From positions 2,249,788 to 2,313,787 of the forward strand of contig CAJQUN010000033.1 of NCBI GenBank assembly GCA_907163345.1: DNA of 64,000 bases. Reading direction: 5' to 3'. The notes below the pieces were generated by a model that was not told the DNA's origin, did not search any database, and was given only the letters and a program-made list of their open reading frames with translations. Both the position numbers and the translations under genes were made by a program. Each line of letters begins with the position of its first letter. Within the stretch, counting starts at the first letter, position 1. The DNA comes from Haberlea rhodopensis. Taxonomy: Eukaryota > Streptophyta > Magnoliopsida > Lamiales > Gesneriaceae. Positions 48,944-58,682 of the stretch are shown in pieces.

Positions 48944-50788
48944 TCAGAAACTCCACATGCAATCAAGCTCGGTGTGGCATGTCTTCTGATTCTCCGGCGG
49001 AGGAAATTGGCCTACAGAGTCATATCCAGGCATCGGATCAATGCCGCCGCCAAGCATGGACGGTGCAGAAAGGCCGGAAAAGAAGCGAGGCAGCTGAAGA
49101 TTTTCTTGAAGTGATCTCAGGCTCGTAAATGCCGAAACTCCTAGATTATGCCTTGGAAAATGGGAAGCAGAAGATGAAGCTGACAGATCATTCATGAGGG
49201 AGCTCACTTGAGGCGGCGGGGGAAACTCGAAGAGTGAATTGTGGTTGAAACTGGGTAGTGCGGTGGTGGAGAAACAGGGCACGTGCTCCTTGGATTTGCC
49301 GTCGGCGACATTGTAGGAGGAGCTGCCGTGGTCGGTGGAGGTTGCCGAAAGTTCAAGCAGCGGCGGCAATGAAACAGAAGATGGAGAGCTGACTTCCGTG
49401 TTGACATGGATGCCAGGCCTCTTCTTGCCGCCGCCTCCGGGAGAGACACCGGCGCCACTCTTCTGAAAAACCCTTGAAATCACCCATTCGTCCTAAAGTA
49501 AGAGAGAGATATCTCTTGCGATTAAGCAAATGTAACAAACAATCAAATTATACATCAAGTTGTCACTTTCTTCTCTCTTTTTTAATCGGTTACATCAAAG
49601 ATGTCACTTTCTTGAACTGATACAACTTCAATCAAGTGATTTACTTTGATAATATAAATCAACATTAAAATTACTATCTAATAACCTGTTAACTTTTTCT
49701 CTCGTCTGCCACGGTTGATTTGAAGCTATCTTGATGACATTGTCGTTAAACAGACATCAAATTATTGGAGCCTTAAAGGACGTGCTTATTGGGTAGCAAC
49801 CAATAAAACATCTGCCCCACAAGCTCATCCGGTCGAGATAGTCATTCAATGATCGAGAATAAACTTAACGGATCACTAATTTGCACAAGAAAGAAACAAA
49901 ATAAAAGCTGAAAGTGAAAATGTCGTCGATCTATCGTTTTCATAATGTGAAATTGTAACATGCCAGTGAAGTACTGGACAGACAAGGATGGTATTACCAG
50001 TTCCACTTCATTAATTCATGCCAACTATAAAATTACAGATTATTGAAGTTCAAACTAAAGAAATCTCTAACAAGATCAACGTACGGATGAAACATCAGAA
50101 TGTATCAGTAGAGTATAAATTACTCAAATGAACAATCCAAAGCAATCATCAATTATGGCTATGTAAAGCACGGAATTGATTCAAATATGAAGAGAAAAAA
50201 AGATGTTACCTTGGAGTTCGTGGACAAAAAACGATATGCAAGCTTTCCTTCGAGGCGGTACTCATGCATGACCCAGTTGCTCTTCTCTCCTTTCGGAGCC
50301 CTACCCAAGTAGAAAACTAGGGTTTTCTTCATGCCCACCAGTGAGCAAGTCTTGGAGCTGTAGATTTCCCGGTCTTTCCCAGTAGCTTTCCAGTACCCGG
50401 CTTCGGTAGCCCGGTTAGTCCTCAACCCGGTTGGGTACTTCCGATCACGCAGGCTGAAAAAGTACCACTCTTTCTCTCCTATTTTCGCTCTTCCTACACG
50501 CGCAGAATTTCATGTAAGATAAACACAAAAACCTTTAGAAAGCCATATAATTTTTTCTCATTTCTAAACCACATATAAGGCCAGAAAAAGAGTCCAAAAT
50601 CTACCCGGGAGATGCCAAGGCTCACACTTGTTGAGATCAACTTCAGCAATGGCTCTGCTGGTGAAATTGCAGTCAAGAACCTTCTTCAAGAGGTAGTAAG
50701 TGATCAATTCTTCATCAAGGGGGTGGAACCTGAACCCTGGAGGCAAATGTGAATCCTGGCTTTCGTGGAAGGCGCGGTAATCCTCCAT
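48944..50788 (-). CDS. NAM/CUC2-like NAC-domain transcription factor, 338 aa
   Basis: Three exons: 50605-50788, 50210-50493 and 48944-49492 (1017 bp), with intron positions usual for NAC genes. NAC subdomains in order: LPPGFRFHPLDEELITYYLL (A; the usual HPTDEEL threonine is Leu), FTSRAIAEVDLNKCEPWHLP (B), WYFFSLRDRKYPTGLRTNRA (C), GYWKATGKDREIYSSKT then GMKKTLVFYLGRAPKG (D) and WVMHEYRLEGK with DEWVISRVFQK (E). The Ser/Pro-rich C-terminal half has SLPPLLELS, the EHVPCFST segment that carries the miR164 site, and an acidic-aromatic ELDCMWSF tail typical of NAM/CUC1/CUC2. These factors set organ boundaries and start shoot meristems. The ATG at 50788 (MEDYRAF) is preferred; an upstream in-frame ATG at 50824 exists. 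The leader should lie at 50.8-51.2 kb. Confidence 0.92.
49267..49287 (-). promoter_or_regulatory. miR164 target site in the NAC mRNA
   Basis: The plus strand here reads tggagaaacagggcacgtgc plus t, which equals mature miR164 except for an A for G at position 8 (a G:U pair with the mRNA) and the last base. It lies in exon 3 over the EHVPCFST codons, exactly where NAM/CUC1/CUC2 genes carry it. Cleavage of the mRNA by miR164 is expected. Confidence 0.93.
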
Positions 50789-51765
50789 TTCAGGCAATCC
50801 AAGAAACCAAAAACAGAAATTCAAGGAGAAGAGATTATCCTACTCAAAAGGGTTTATAAGAAAACAAACCTAGATAAGAACCGATAATTAAAAGTTGAAA
50901 AAAACATCACACATATCCACACACATATGAGTTGGGACTTGGGAAAGAGATAATTCGAACCCTGGTGCACTGTTATGCGGGCATTTGTAGTTGGGGAAAA
51001 GAGATGGAGTGTAACGAGGGGGGCGTAGTGTACATGGGGATTTGATGAATCGATTTGCAGGAATAAAGGCAAAATAATAAACTGGAAAAAATCTGGACTT
51101 CTGGGCTGTCCTCTTCTGAACTTTCTGCACTCTCTGCTGCACCCCTTATCACATCCATACGGCTGAAGGGATAGGGGTAGCTGTTCTATATCTATATCTA
51201 TACGTGTAAATATTTATATATATATATATAACAGTTCACAGTATGCGTGCGTGTGCAGGTTTTCCTATGTCAGTGAAGAAAATGAAAGGGAAGAAACAGA
51301 AAGTTGTTTAAAAAGAAAGGGTGGGGAAGAAAATGAGTAGAGATTTTTCTTCATGAATTCCCCATTGATCGATAAAGCTGATTCATATATCTCTCGTGTC
51401 AGCGCAGTACAAACATTAAATTAAATATTAATAATAACTTTGATGAGTGTACGATAAATAATTATATACATTCAGTTATGTCTCATTTACATATATATTT
51501 AATATTAAAATATAATATTTTTTAAATAAAAAATATATTAATTATTTTACAACAATTATATTAAATTATCAATAAATAAAATCGACATTTGTCCATAATA
51601 TTTTTTTCCGAGTGTGCAGAGACATATTATAATTTTACGCCATTTTTTCACCATTCTTCTGTAGATTCACTCGTCATCACATCACATGCTTTATGTCCTT
51701 CATTGTTTTCCTCTTTCCTTTGTTTTTTTACTTCCAATATAATTATTTGTCGTTGCATGTAAATT
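50789..51765. other. NAC gene 5' leader and promoter region
   Basis: It holds the 5' leader of the minus-strand NAC gene. A TATATATA tract at about 51215-51230, some 430 bases upstream of the ATG, could be its TATA region. From 51.4 kb the DNA is AT-rich with no gene. Confidence 0.4.
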
Positions 51766-51889
51766 AGGATTTGTCTTGGGTGCACCCGGTGTTTGGTGCA
51801 CCCAAGACACATGTGTATCTATACATACATATAGATACACATGTATGTGTCTTGGGTGCACCAAACACCGGGTGCACCCAAGACAGACC
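51766..51889. mobile_element. Palindromic MITE built of four copies of CTTGGGTGCACC
   Basis: The left arm (tgtcttgggtgcacccggtg, then tttggtgcacccaagacaca and tgtgtatctata) pairs almost perfectly with the right arm ending at about 51889. Each arm is itself an inverted repeat (CTTGGGTGCACC - 8 bases - GGTGCACCCAAG), so the core motif occurs four times, alternating in orientation. Outer bases (ggattTGTC / GACAgaccc) extend the terminal repeat imperfectly. No target duplication could be fixed. Confidence 0.85.
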
Positions 51890-52003
51890 CTGTAAGTGTG
51901 GCTTGCCAATAACTTTATTTTTCAAAAAAAAGATTAAAATTTTATCTTCTAAAAATTACATTTATCTTTCAAAAATTACATTTTACCCACTTACCTTATA
52001 TTT

Positions 52004-52628
52004 TGTAACGACCCTAAACTTTTACATGATCATGCATGAACATCATGATTCATATTTTATGTTCATAAATGTTAGGTGAATATGAATATATATGATATTG
52101 TTTCGGATTCTATTGAATCCATGACTTTGAGAGATAATTATGATAAGAATTGAATCTAATGAGTGGTTTCATTATCTTGAGAATATGGTTAAAATTATGA
52201 ATATACAAAGTTGATGGACTTAAATGAGATCATAGAGTCTTAAAGGGCTAAACTGCAATATGTTATATAAATCATATTTATCTAGTGATTTTGGAAAGAA
52301 CATTATCAGATTTACTTGCCATTTTCGTTTCTATCTCTACTCCTTGAGGGAAAGCTATCAAAAAGTCATAAAAACTCAATTTTTTTCCCAAAAACTTTTA
52401 GAGAAATGTATACCTATGTTTATACTCTTGTTTTTCCATGTTTAAAATGATGTGTTTGTTGATGATGGTTGAGAAGTACCATAGGGTTTGCATGCGTTAA
52501 ATAAAATCAGATTGAGAAACTAGATGTTGATGTTATATGAAGATGTTATGTTATGGAAATGAAAGATAGCAAGTGTAAATGAAGGAAGAGAAACACATGT
52601 GTATATTTGTTGTGAAAATCTGAAAAGC

Positions 52629-52672
<44 letters not shown>

Positions 52673-53160
52673 GAAGGTGTTAAAAGTATGTTTAAACCAT
52701 ATTTACTTGTATGGGAAGTGTTTCAAAGTGTTTCTATTATGGTGGGAATGAATTAGAAGTGTTTGAAGTGATTTTGTGCAGAAACATGACAAATTCTGTT
52801 AAAATCGTGCTTGAGATCGATTGCCATGGTATAGAGATTGATTACCTAACGTACAGTAAGAATTTTCCAAAAATCACACACTCGTGATCGATCGCGAGTA
52901 GTTGAGCGATTGATCGCGATAATTTAAAACTAAAAATAAAAATTGTAGGATTTGAGAAAGGCTGTTCGTATCTTATAATAGCAAAATGATATTGAATGTG
53001 TTGTACATTGATAATGTATTTATAGGTTCAAATTTTGATATCGACACCGATAAGAATAATTATGCAATTCCACGGGATAGATGTATCGATTGTGAGTATA
53101 TCATATAACTTGGTAATTAACCGTATATAAGTATATGATTTATGTTATGTGAACTGCTTT
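52004..53160 (+). mobile_element. Non-coding LTR-like element (type TGTAACGACC), probably truncated
   Basis: It starts TGTAACGACCCTAAACTTT and shares with the 12.8-kb element the order start motif, AT-rich stretch, then GATCGATCG motifs (near 52887 and relatives at 52818, 52838, 52908). It includes a (TA)n tract at 52632-52669. The right end is lost in other repeats. Confidence 0.4.
52632..52669. repeat. (TA)n microsatellite
   Basis: About 19 TA units. Confidence 0.95.
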
Positions 53161-53764
53161 TATAATGGGTGTAAGTGATCGCGTTTATTTTAAACAATTA
53201 TTTTCTCGTGTAGCGTGATTATACCGCAAGTACAAGGTGTCAAGTTTTAATATATTAGATTAAAAGTACGAGTGTCGAACCCAGGAGTACTAGAAAGTAA
53301 GTACCACGTTCAATTAGATTAACTATATTTAGCATACGATTATAAAGTGATTATTAAATTAAATTGACTAAAACACAACAATTGACCAAAAGCAGCTATG
53401 GATAATGAAAAGATGCGATAAAACATCAAGACGTCGATTCACCCGTGAAATCCCCACAATTTTCCTATTAATTAAGATTCAAATCCTACGTTCTAAGGTA
53501 ACGAATTCTCATATTGCATTTGTTATACTGTGGTCAAGCTATAACACGTCTAGTATTAATGTTACAATAAACCTGTGAGGGGCCGATCCTAATCGGATAT
53601 TTAATTATCATACAATGATTAATTTATGTAAACAACGTAAGAGTAATTTCAAATTTCTTATTAAATAGCCCTAAAAAAATTTCGTTTTTAAGTGATACAT
53701 ACAGAATGATATCAAAAAATATATATGATTCTAGTTATGCCATATTTGCATATAATAAAACAAC

Positions 53765-56102
53765 CGTTATTCAACATCACTACAAAGTCTCAAAGACATC
53801 ATATCCAAAGTGCAACATACAGAGGCATACCCCTTTAAATTTATTTTATTTAAAAGTGATATAGTATTACTAGGAATGAAAAACCAAATATAACCTGAGC
53901 TCGCTCATCATGGAGCTCGGTTACCTCTCGATGCGTCACCGTAAGCATCATCACCATTTCCTCCTGCAAATCCTGTCATGCCCGAACAACAAAAGACACG
54001 ACGGCCCCCACAAAAGGGGTCAGTACCCAGTACGAGAAATAAATAAATAAATCATGTCAAGTGACAAAGTATCATGTAATGCATACCATGTATGAATGCG
54101 ATGTATGAATGGGTACAAAGAATCGAATCTCAAGATATCAAATATCGGAGTCCAAAGGAAGATATCATCAATCAGTATCAAGCTCAAGCAGAGGGTGACA
54201 ACACACACACTTTGCGTTGGGAAAATCATCATTTGTTGTGCTCGTCATCCCTCGTGTTTAGTTCCGGTAGCAACGCGCGTGACTACAGTCGCTACCTAAG
54301 CTGCATGTCATCGCCCTGCCCGTCGTCCCCGACACTCAGAGTAAATGTCAGTAATCATCAAGGATAACAAAGAAATGGATAGTTCAATATGATATTCCCA
54401 TGAATAATCTATGCATCATATGACATATGCAACTCACTATGTCATGCAATCTCATGTGAAAGTCAATACATATCATGTAGTCCAATGTATCTCAACATAT
54501 CATGTAGTCACATGATGATCATATAGTGACAATTAAATCATATAAGTCAATTAATGACATATAAAATCATACATTAGAATCATTACACGCCTTTGCCAGA
54601 CGTCATGATAAAACTCATTTCAACGTACCTCAACCCAAGATAATCTACCCAGAACTTCTCGAGTTAACCCCAAAATCTATTAACCTGGTCATGTAAATTC
54701 CAAAATGATACTAAGTGTTCAAATAGTGCATTGAATCAAACCTAACTTATAAATATGACCCTTATTGATTTTCTTACATTTTCAGCCAGACCCATTTCCG
54801 TAGAAATATCGCTATAATTACATACGACATCGAAACGACTCGATTCCAGTGCTCATAGTTCACAAACTCGAAGGACTTCATTTCTTATCTGATGATGACA
54901 AGATGGTTCATTCGTCTAAAAGTGGTTTAAGCACTAAAAGCATAGACTTTAAAAATCTGTTTTTCAGCCTGAGCGGTTTTTAGTAAAATCGTCATAACTT
55001 TTTTCATTTTAAATTCAAATTGGGTGATTACAGTGGCAAATTATAGCCAACTCAAAGTACTCCAATTCTTATTTATAGAAAGTTTACGAAATTCCTAGCC
55101 AAAAATGCTCAAGAATCCGAAGAACACACTGCATGTGTATTTTCGCCCACCCGCAGGACACAGATTGAGCACTTAAAGTATAAAATTCGTACTAATTGAA
55201 ACCTAGTCCGAATTAAGTCCTTTTTTTTTTAAATCGGAGATAACTCAAATACCTACAACTTTGACTTGAATACTGACATCAAATTCGGAATAAAATTTGC
55301 CCAGAAAGTCGAAATACAGTCTGCATGGATATGCAGAGTTAAAAATGAGCAGTGAAAGTAAAATCGGCATAACGTTTACTTAGATGATACAAATCACATG
55401 CTTCTTTTTTAAAAAAATGCATAAAATGAAAATATATACAACTTTGATTTGAAAATCGACATCAAATTCGGAATCTATGTGAACCGAAAATTTGAAACTA
55501 TCTACTGCAAGAACCCCAAAATTTTTGCAGATTATGTTTTAACAAAATACATCAACATTTTCATGTTTCTTCCTAATTTTTGACTAAAATTCCACAAAGC
55601 GTAACTAAATGTAATTAAAAATAGATTCATACCCTTGTAGACCAAGAATTCTACAATGAATCCACTCTCCAAGCTCCTAGTCCTCCAATTCTTGAAAGAA
55701 AAGAGGTTATCTCCTTCCTAGCTTGCTAGAACTCCAAATGCATGGAGGTTATTCCCTCAATTCTCTCTCAAATTATGGAGGTGAGTTTCGGAATTTTAAG
55801 GATATTATCTGATGAGTTTGAGTGAAGATGATGATGTATTTATGCTTGCAAATGTAGGCAAAAGGAATTATTTAATCAATTTTATCCTACCATGACCATG
55901 TGTCCCAAGATGGTGTTTTATCATCTTTATTATAAGGTGATGGCCGAAAATTATATACCATTTGGTATAAGTTTGATGTATTTTATCTTGATTAAAAATA
56001 AGGGGTTATGATCCGGAACACCTCAATTCAAATTTTCAACTTTTAATCACCTTGGTTTACTAACTCGGGGTTAATCATATTTAATTAGTAACGGGGCTTA
56101 CA
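53765..56102 (-). mobile_element. Non-coding LTR-like element (type TGTAAGCCCCG)
   Basis: On the minus strand it starts TGTAAGCCCCGTTACTAA at 56102. Near its other end it has GTACTGACCCCTTTTGTGGG then GGGCATGACAGGA, the CTCAC/GGGGG-type block of this family. ACAAC on both sides (53760-53764, 56103-56107) is a candidate 5-bp duplication, but the left terminus is not canonical. No protein domain is present. Confidence 0.45.
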
Positions 56103-56779
56103 ACAACCACTCACGTGTCATTATTGAACGATAAATACTAAAAAATGATTTGTGAAAACTAGTAGTCTTCGATTTTTGTAAATCTATAGCTATCACACGT
56201 GTACTAGATTTTACTTGGTCAGTCTCAACCTAAAACCCACGGCCTAATTTACTATGTCGTATCGTAATTTCGTATGGTCAACTCAATTACGATTACTAAA
56301 TTTATGCAAAAGGTAGCTAATCTTTTGAAAGCTTTAACAACGTAAATTATGCGCAAGATTGTAAAAACTGAATCAAAAACTAATATGCAAATAATGGGTT
56401 CAGACACGGGATCCCCTAGCCTTGACAAACAAACCTAGCCAACAATCGTCATCAAATAACAATGCATATGTTTTTCAACAATCTAAACATCAAAATCTGA
56501 GAATAAAAAGTAAACAAGATTAGAAATACGAATAAACGATGTCGTCACTCCGTGCTTTGCTCCGTCGTTCCGTCTCTTGCGTGCTCTTGCTTCTTCAATG
56601 GCTTGAGGTGGTTTTGGATGGACGTGGGATGCAGGAGGCTGCTCCTAGGTCTGAGTTATGGTGTGCAAAAGTTCAGAAATTTGTGTAATAAGTCCCTTAT
56701 ATAGTGGAGGGGTTGGATGGAAGTGTCCTTGTTGGACCAAACTCAAAAATGAATTTTTTTTTTTCAGAAAATTTCGTTG

Positions 56780-56940
56780 GCTGATCGATCAAGAATGAAC
56801 TCTCGAACGATCGAGAGCTCTTCCTTCGCGTTACTTAAACTTTCTGCCTTCGTCGATCGATCGAGCAACTTTCACTTTTGTTGGCCAAAACAACTACTAC
56901 GCTCGAGCGATCGAGCAGTGCTTCTCGATCGATCGAGGCT
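56780..56940. repeat. Cluster of GATCGATCGA motifs
   Basis: At least four self-complementary motifs (tgatcgatca, gtcgatcgatcgagc, ctcgagcgatcgag, ctcgatcgatcgag) in 160 bases, downstream of an about 75-bp GC-richer stretch. Confidence 0.75.
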
Positions 56941-57769
56941 TTACAATTCCAACTTCGTGTTTCGTTGACTCGATTTGGTTCTTTTTCATCCTTTTAGCTC
57001 ATTTCATCCACTTTTATGCACTTTCACCTAGATTCCTGAAATCGACAAATATATACCAAAAGCAAAAAATCTTACAGGAATCAGTACAAAATCATAGCAG
57101 AATAAGTGTAAAAACGACACTTATCAACTCCCACATACTTAGACTTGATCGTCCTCGACCAAGCAGTACGATCAAAATATAGAGTTCAACCTTAATACTT
57201 TAAAAGACCTAATTTAGCAACTTAAATTTAAAGCTCAGAAATCTCACTAACACATCAACAAGAGTCAATCCAACAATCAACACGAAGTGTTTTCTCCTAA
57301 GCCCATCAATACATAGCAAAATCGGAATGTTCGTGTGTGTTATTGTCAATCTTGAATTTCATACACATCTTCAGGATCAAATAATGCTAATAAACTCAAA
57401 GTCAAGATTAATATCAAGCACACTATAAGCCTATTTTTCAAGAACTTTTCCAATAATGTAATTACTCCCTAGACTTGGATCAAAAGGTCTTTTTAATCTT
57501 ATAATGTTAAGCCTTTGGTGTCGGGTTTCAAAGAAAAGGTGGGAAAATCAAAGAAGATAGTATAATTTTTAAATTTCATCTTAAGACATCTTCAATCCAC
57601 TCTTTTTTTCTGTTCTTAAAATCTTGATGACCATGGGCTTTGTTAGATTTTAAGAAACATGGTCAATGTTGGATCTCCACATGGTTCATCATCACGTAAC
57701 TATGCTGTTTTTTCACTATGCCTTTCTTTTTCCTTTTTTAATAGGCGTTGAATTTTTTTTCTTATAATA

Positions 57770-58323
57770 GCCCAAAACATAGTACGTGAATAACATAATA
57801 GCCCAAAACATAGTACGCACATGAAATAAATTATACTCCTTTAAGGTAAGGAGGAAAAATCATTTTTAGGCTCAAATAAAGGTAGGTATAATGAGTTTCA
57901 TCAACAAAAGTTGAATGGTGGTTAATTTCCATTCTTTGTTTCAAAAAAAGCTCAAACGTGGACACCAGGAATAAATATAGACAATGTAGGCTTGAAAGGC
58001 TCAAACGTTCCAAAGATCGTCTAAATCATGTCCAAGTCAAGTTCATAATTATAAAATTTTGCCCAAAACATAGTACGTGAATAACATAATAGCCCAAAAC
58101 ATAGTAGCACATGAAATTCATTATACTCCTTTAAGGTGAGGAGGAAAAACATTTTTAGGCTCAAATAAAGGTCGAATGGTGGTTAATTTCCATTCTTTGT
58201 TTCAATAAAGCTCAAAAGTGGATACTATGAATAAATATAAACAATGTAGGCTTGAAAGGCTCAAACGTTCCAAAGATCACCTAAATCATGTCCAAGTCAA
58301 GTTCATAATTATAAAATTTCGCC
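57770..58323 (+). repeat. Tandem duplication, 291- and 263-bp copies
   Basis: Both copies begin gcccaaaacatagtacgtga and end ccaagtcaagttcataatta then taaaatt. The second copy lacks about 25 bases (the taggtataatgagtttcatc region). A shorter internal repeat, taatagcccaaaacatagta, recurs within each copy. Confidence 0.9.
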
Positions 58324-58682
58324 TCAAAGTGTCATCAAATAGGTTCTAGAGTACTTTAAGATGCTCAAGATAAACCATAGTTTCACAAAAAAATTCACTT
58401 TCCAACACGTAATCCACACAATAATGACTCAAAAGTGCCCAAAATATTCCTCAGTTTTTAAGTACTAACTCAACTAAGAATATTCACAAACAAGTCAAAA
58501 AATTTCAAGACTTTAGTTGAGATGGGGATTAATTAATTTCATCATGTAATACAGTTGCAATTCTAATTACTTAATTTCTTAAGGTAGAACTCATTTTTTA
58601 ATTTTTTTTTTAGATGCACAAGAACACTTAGTCAAGTGATATATATAATCTTTGCAAAAACAGCTCAATCAACAGAAACTAC

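Noticed and set aside
51771..52079. Open frame with repeated GAPNTGC/GAPKT motifs
   Set aside because: The repetition is caused by the CTTGGGTGCACC arms of the palindromic MITE.
54092..54367. Open frame with plausible amino-acid composition
   Set aside because: No start context, no relative recognised, and it lies inside the LTR-like element whose other copies lack it.
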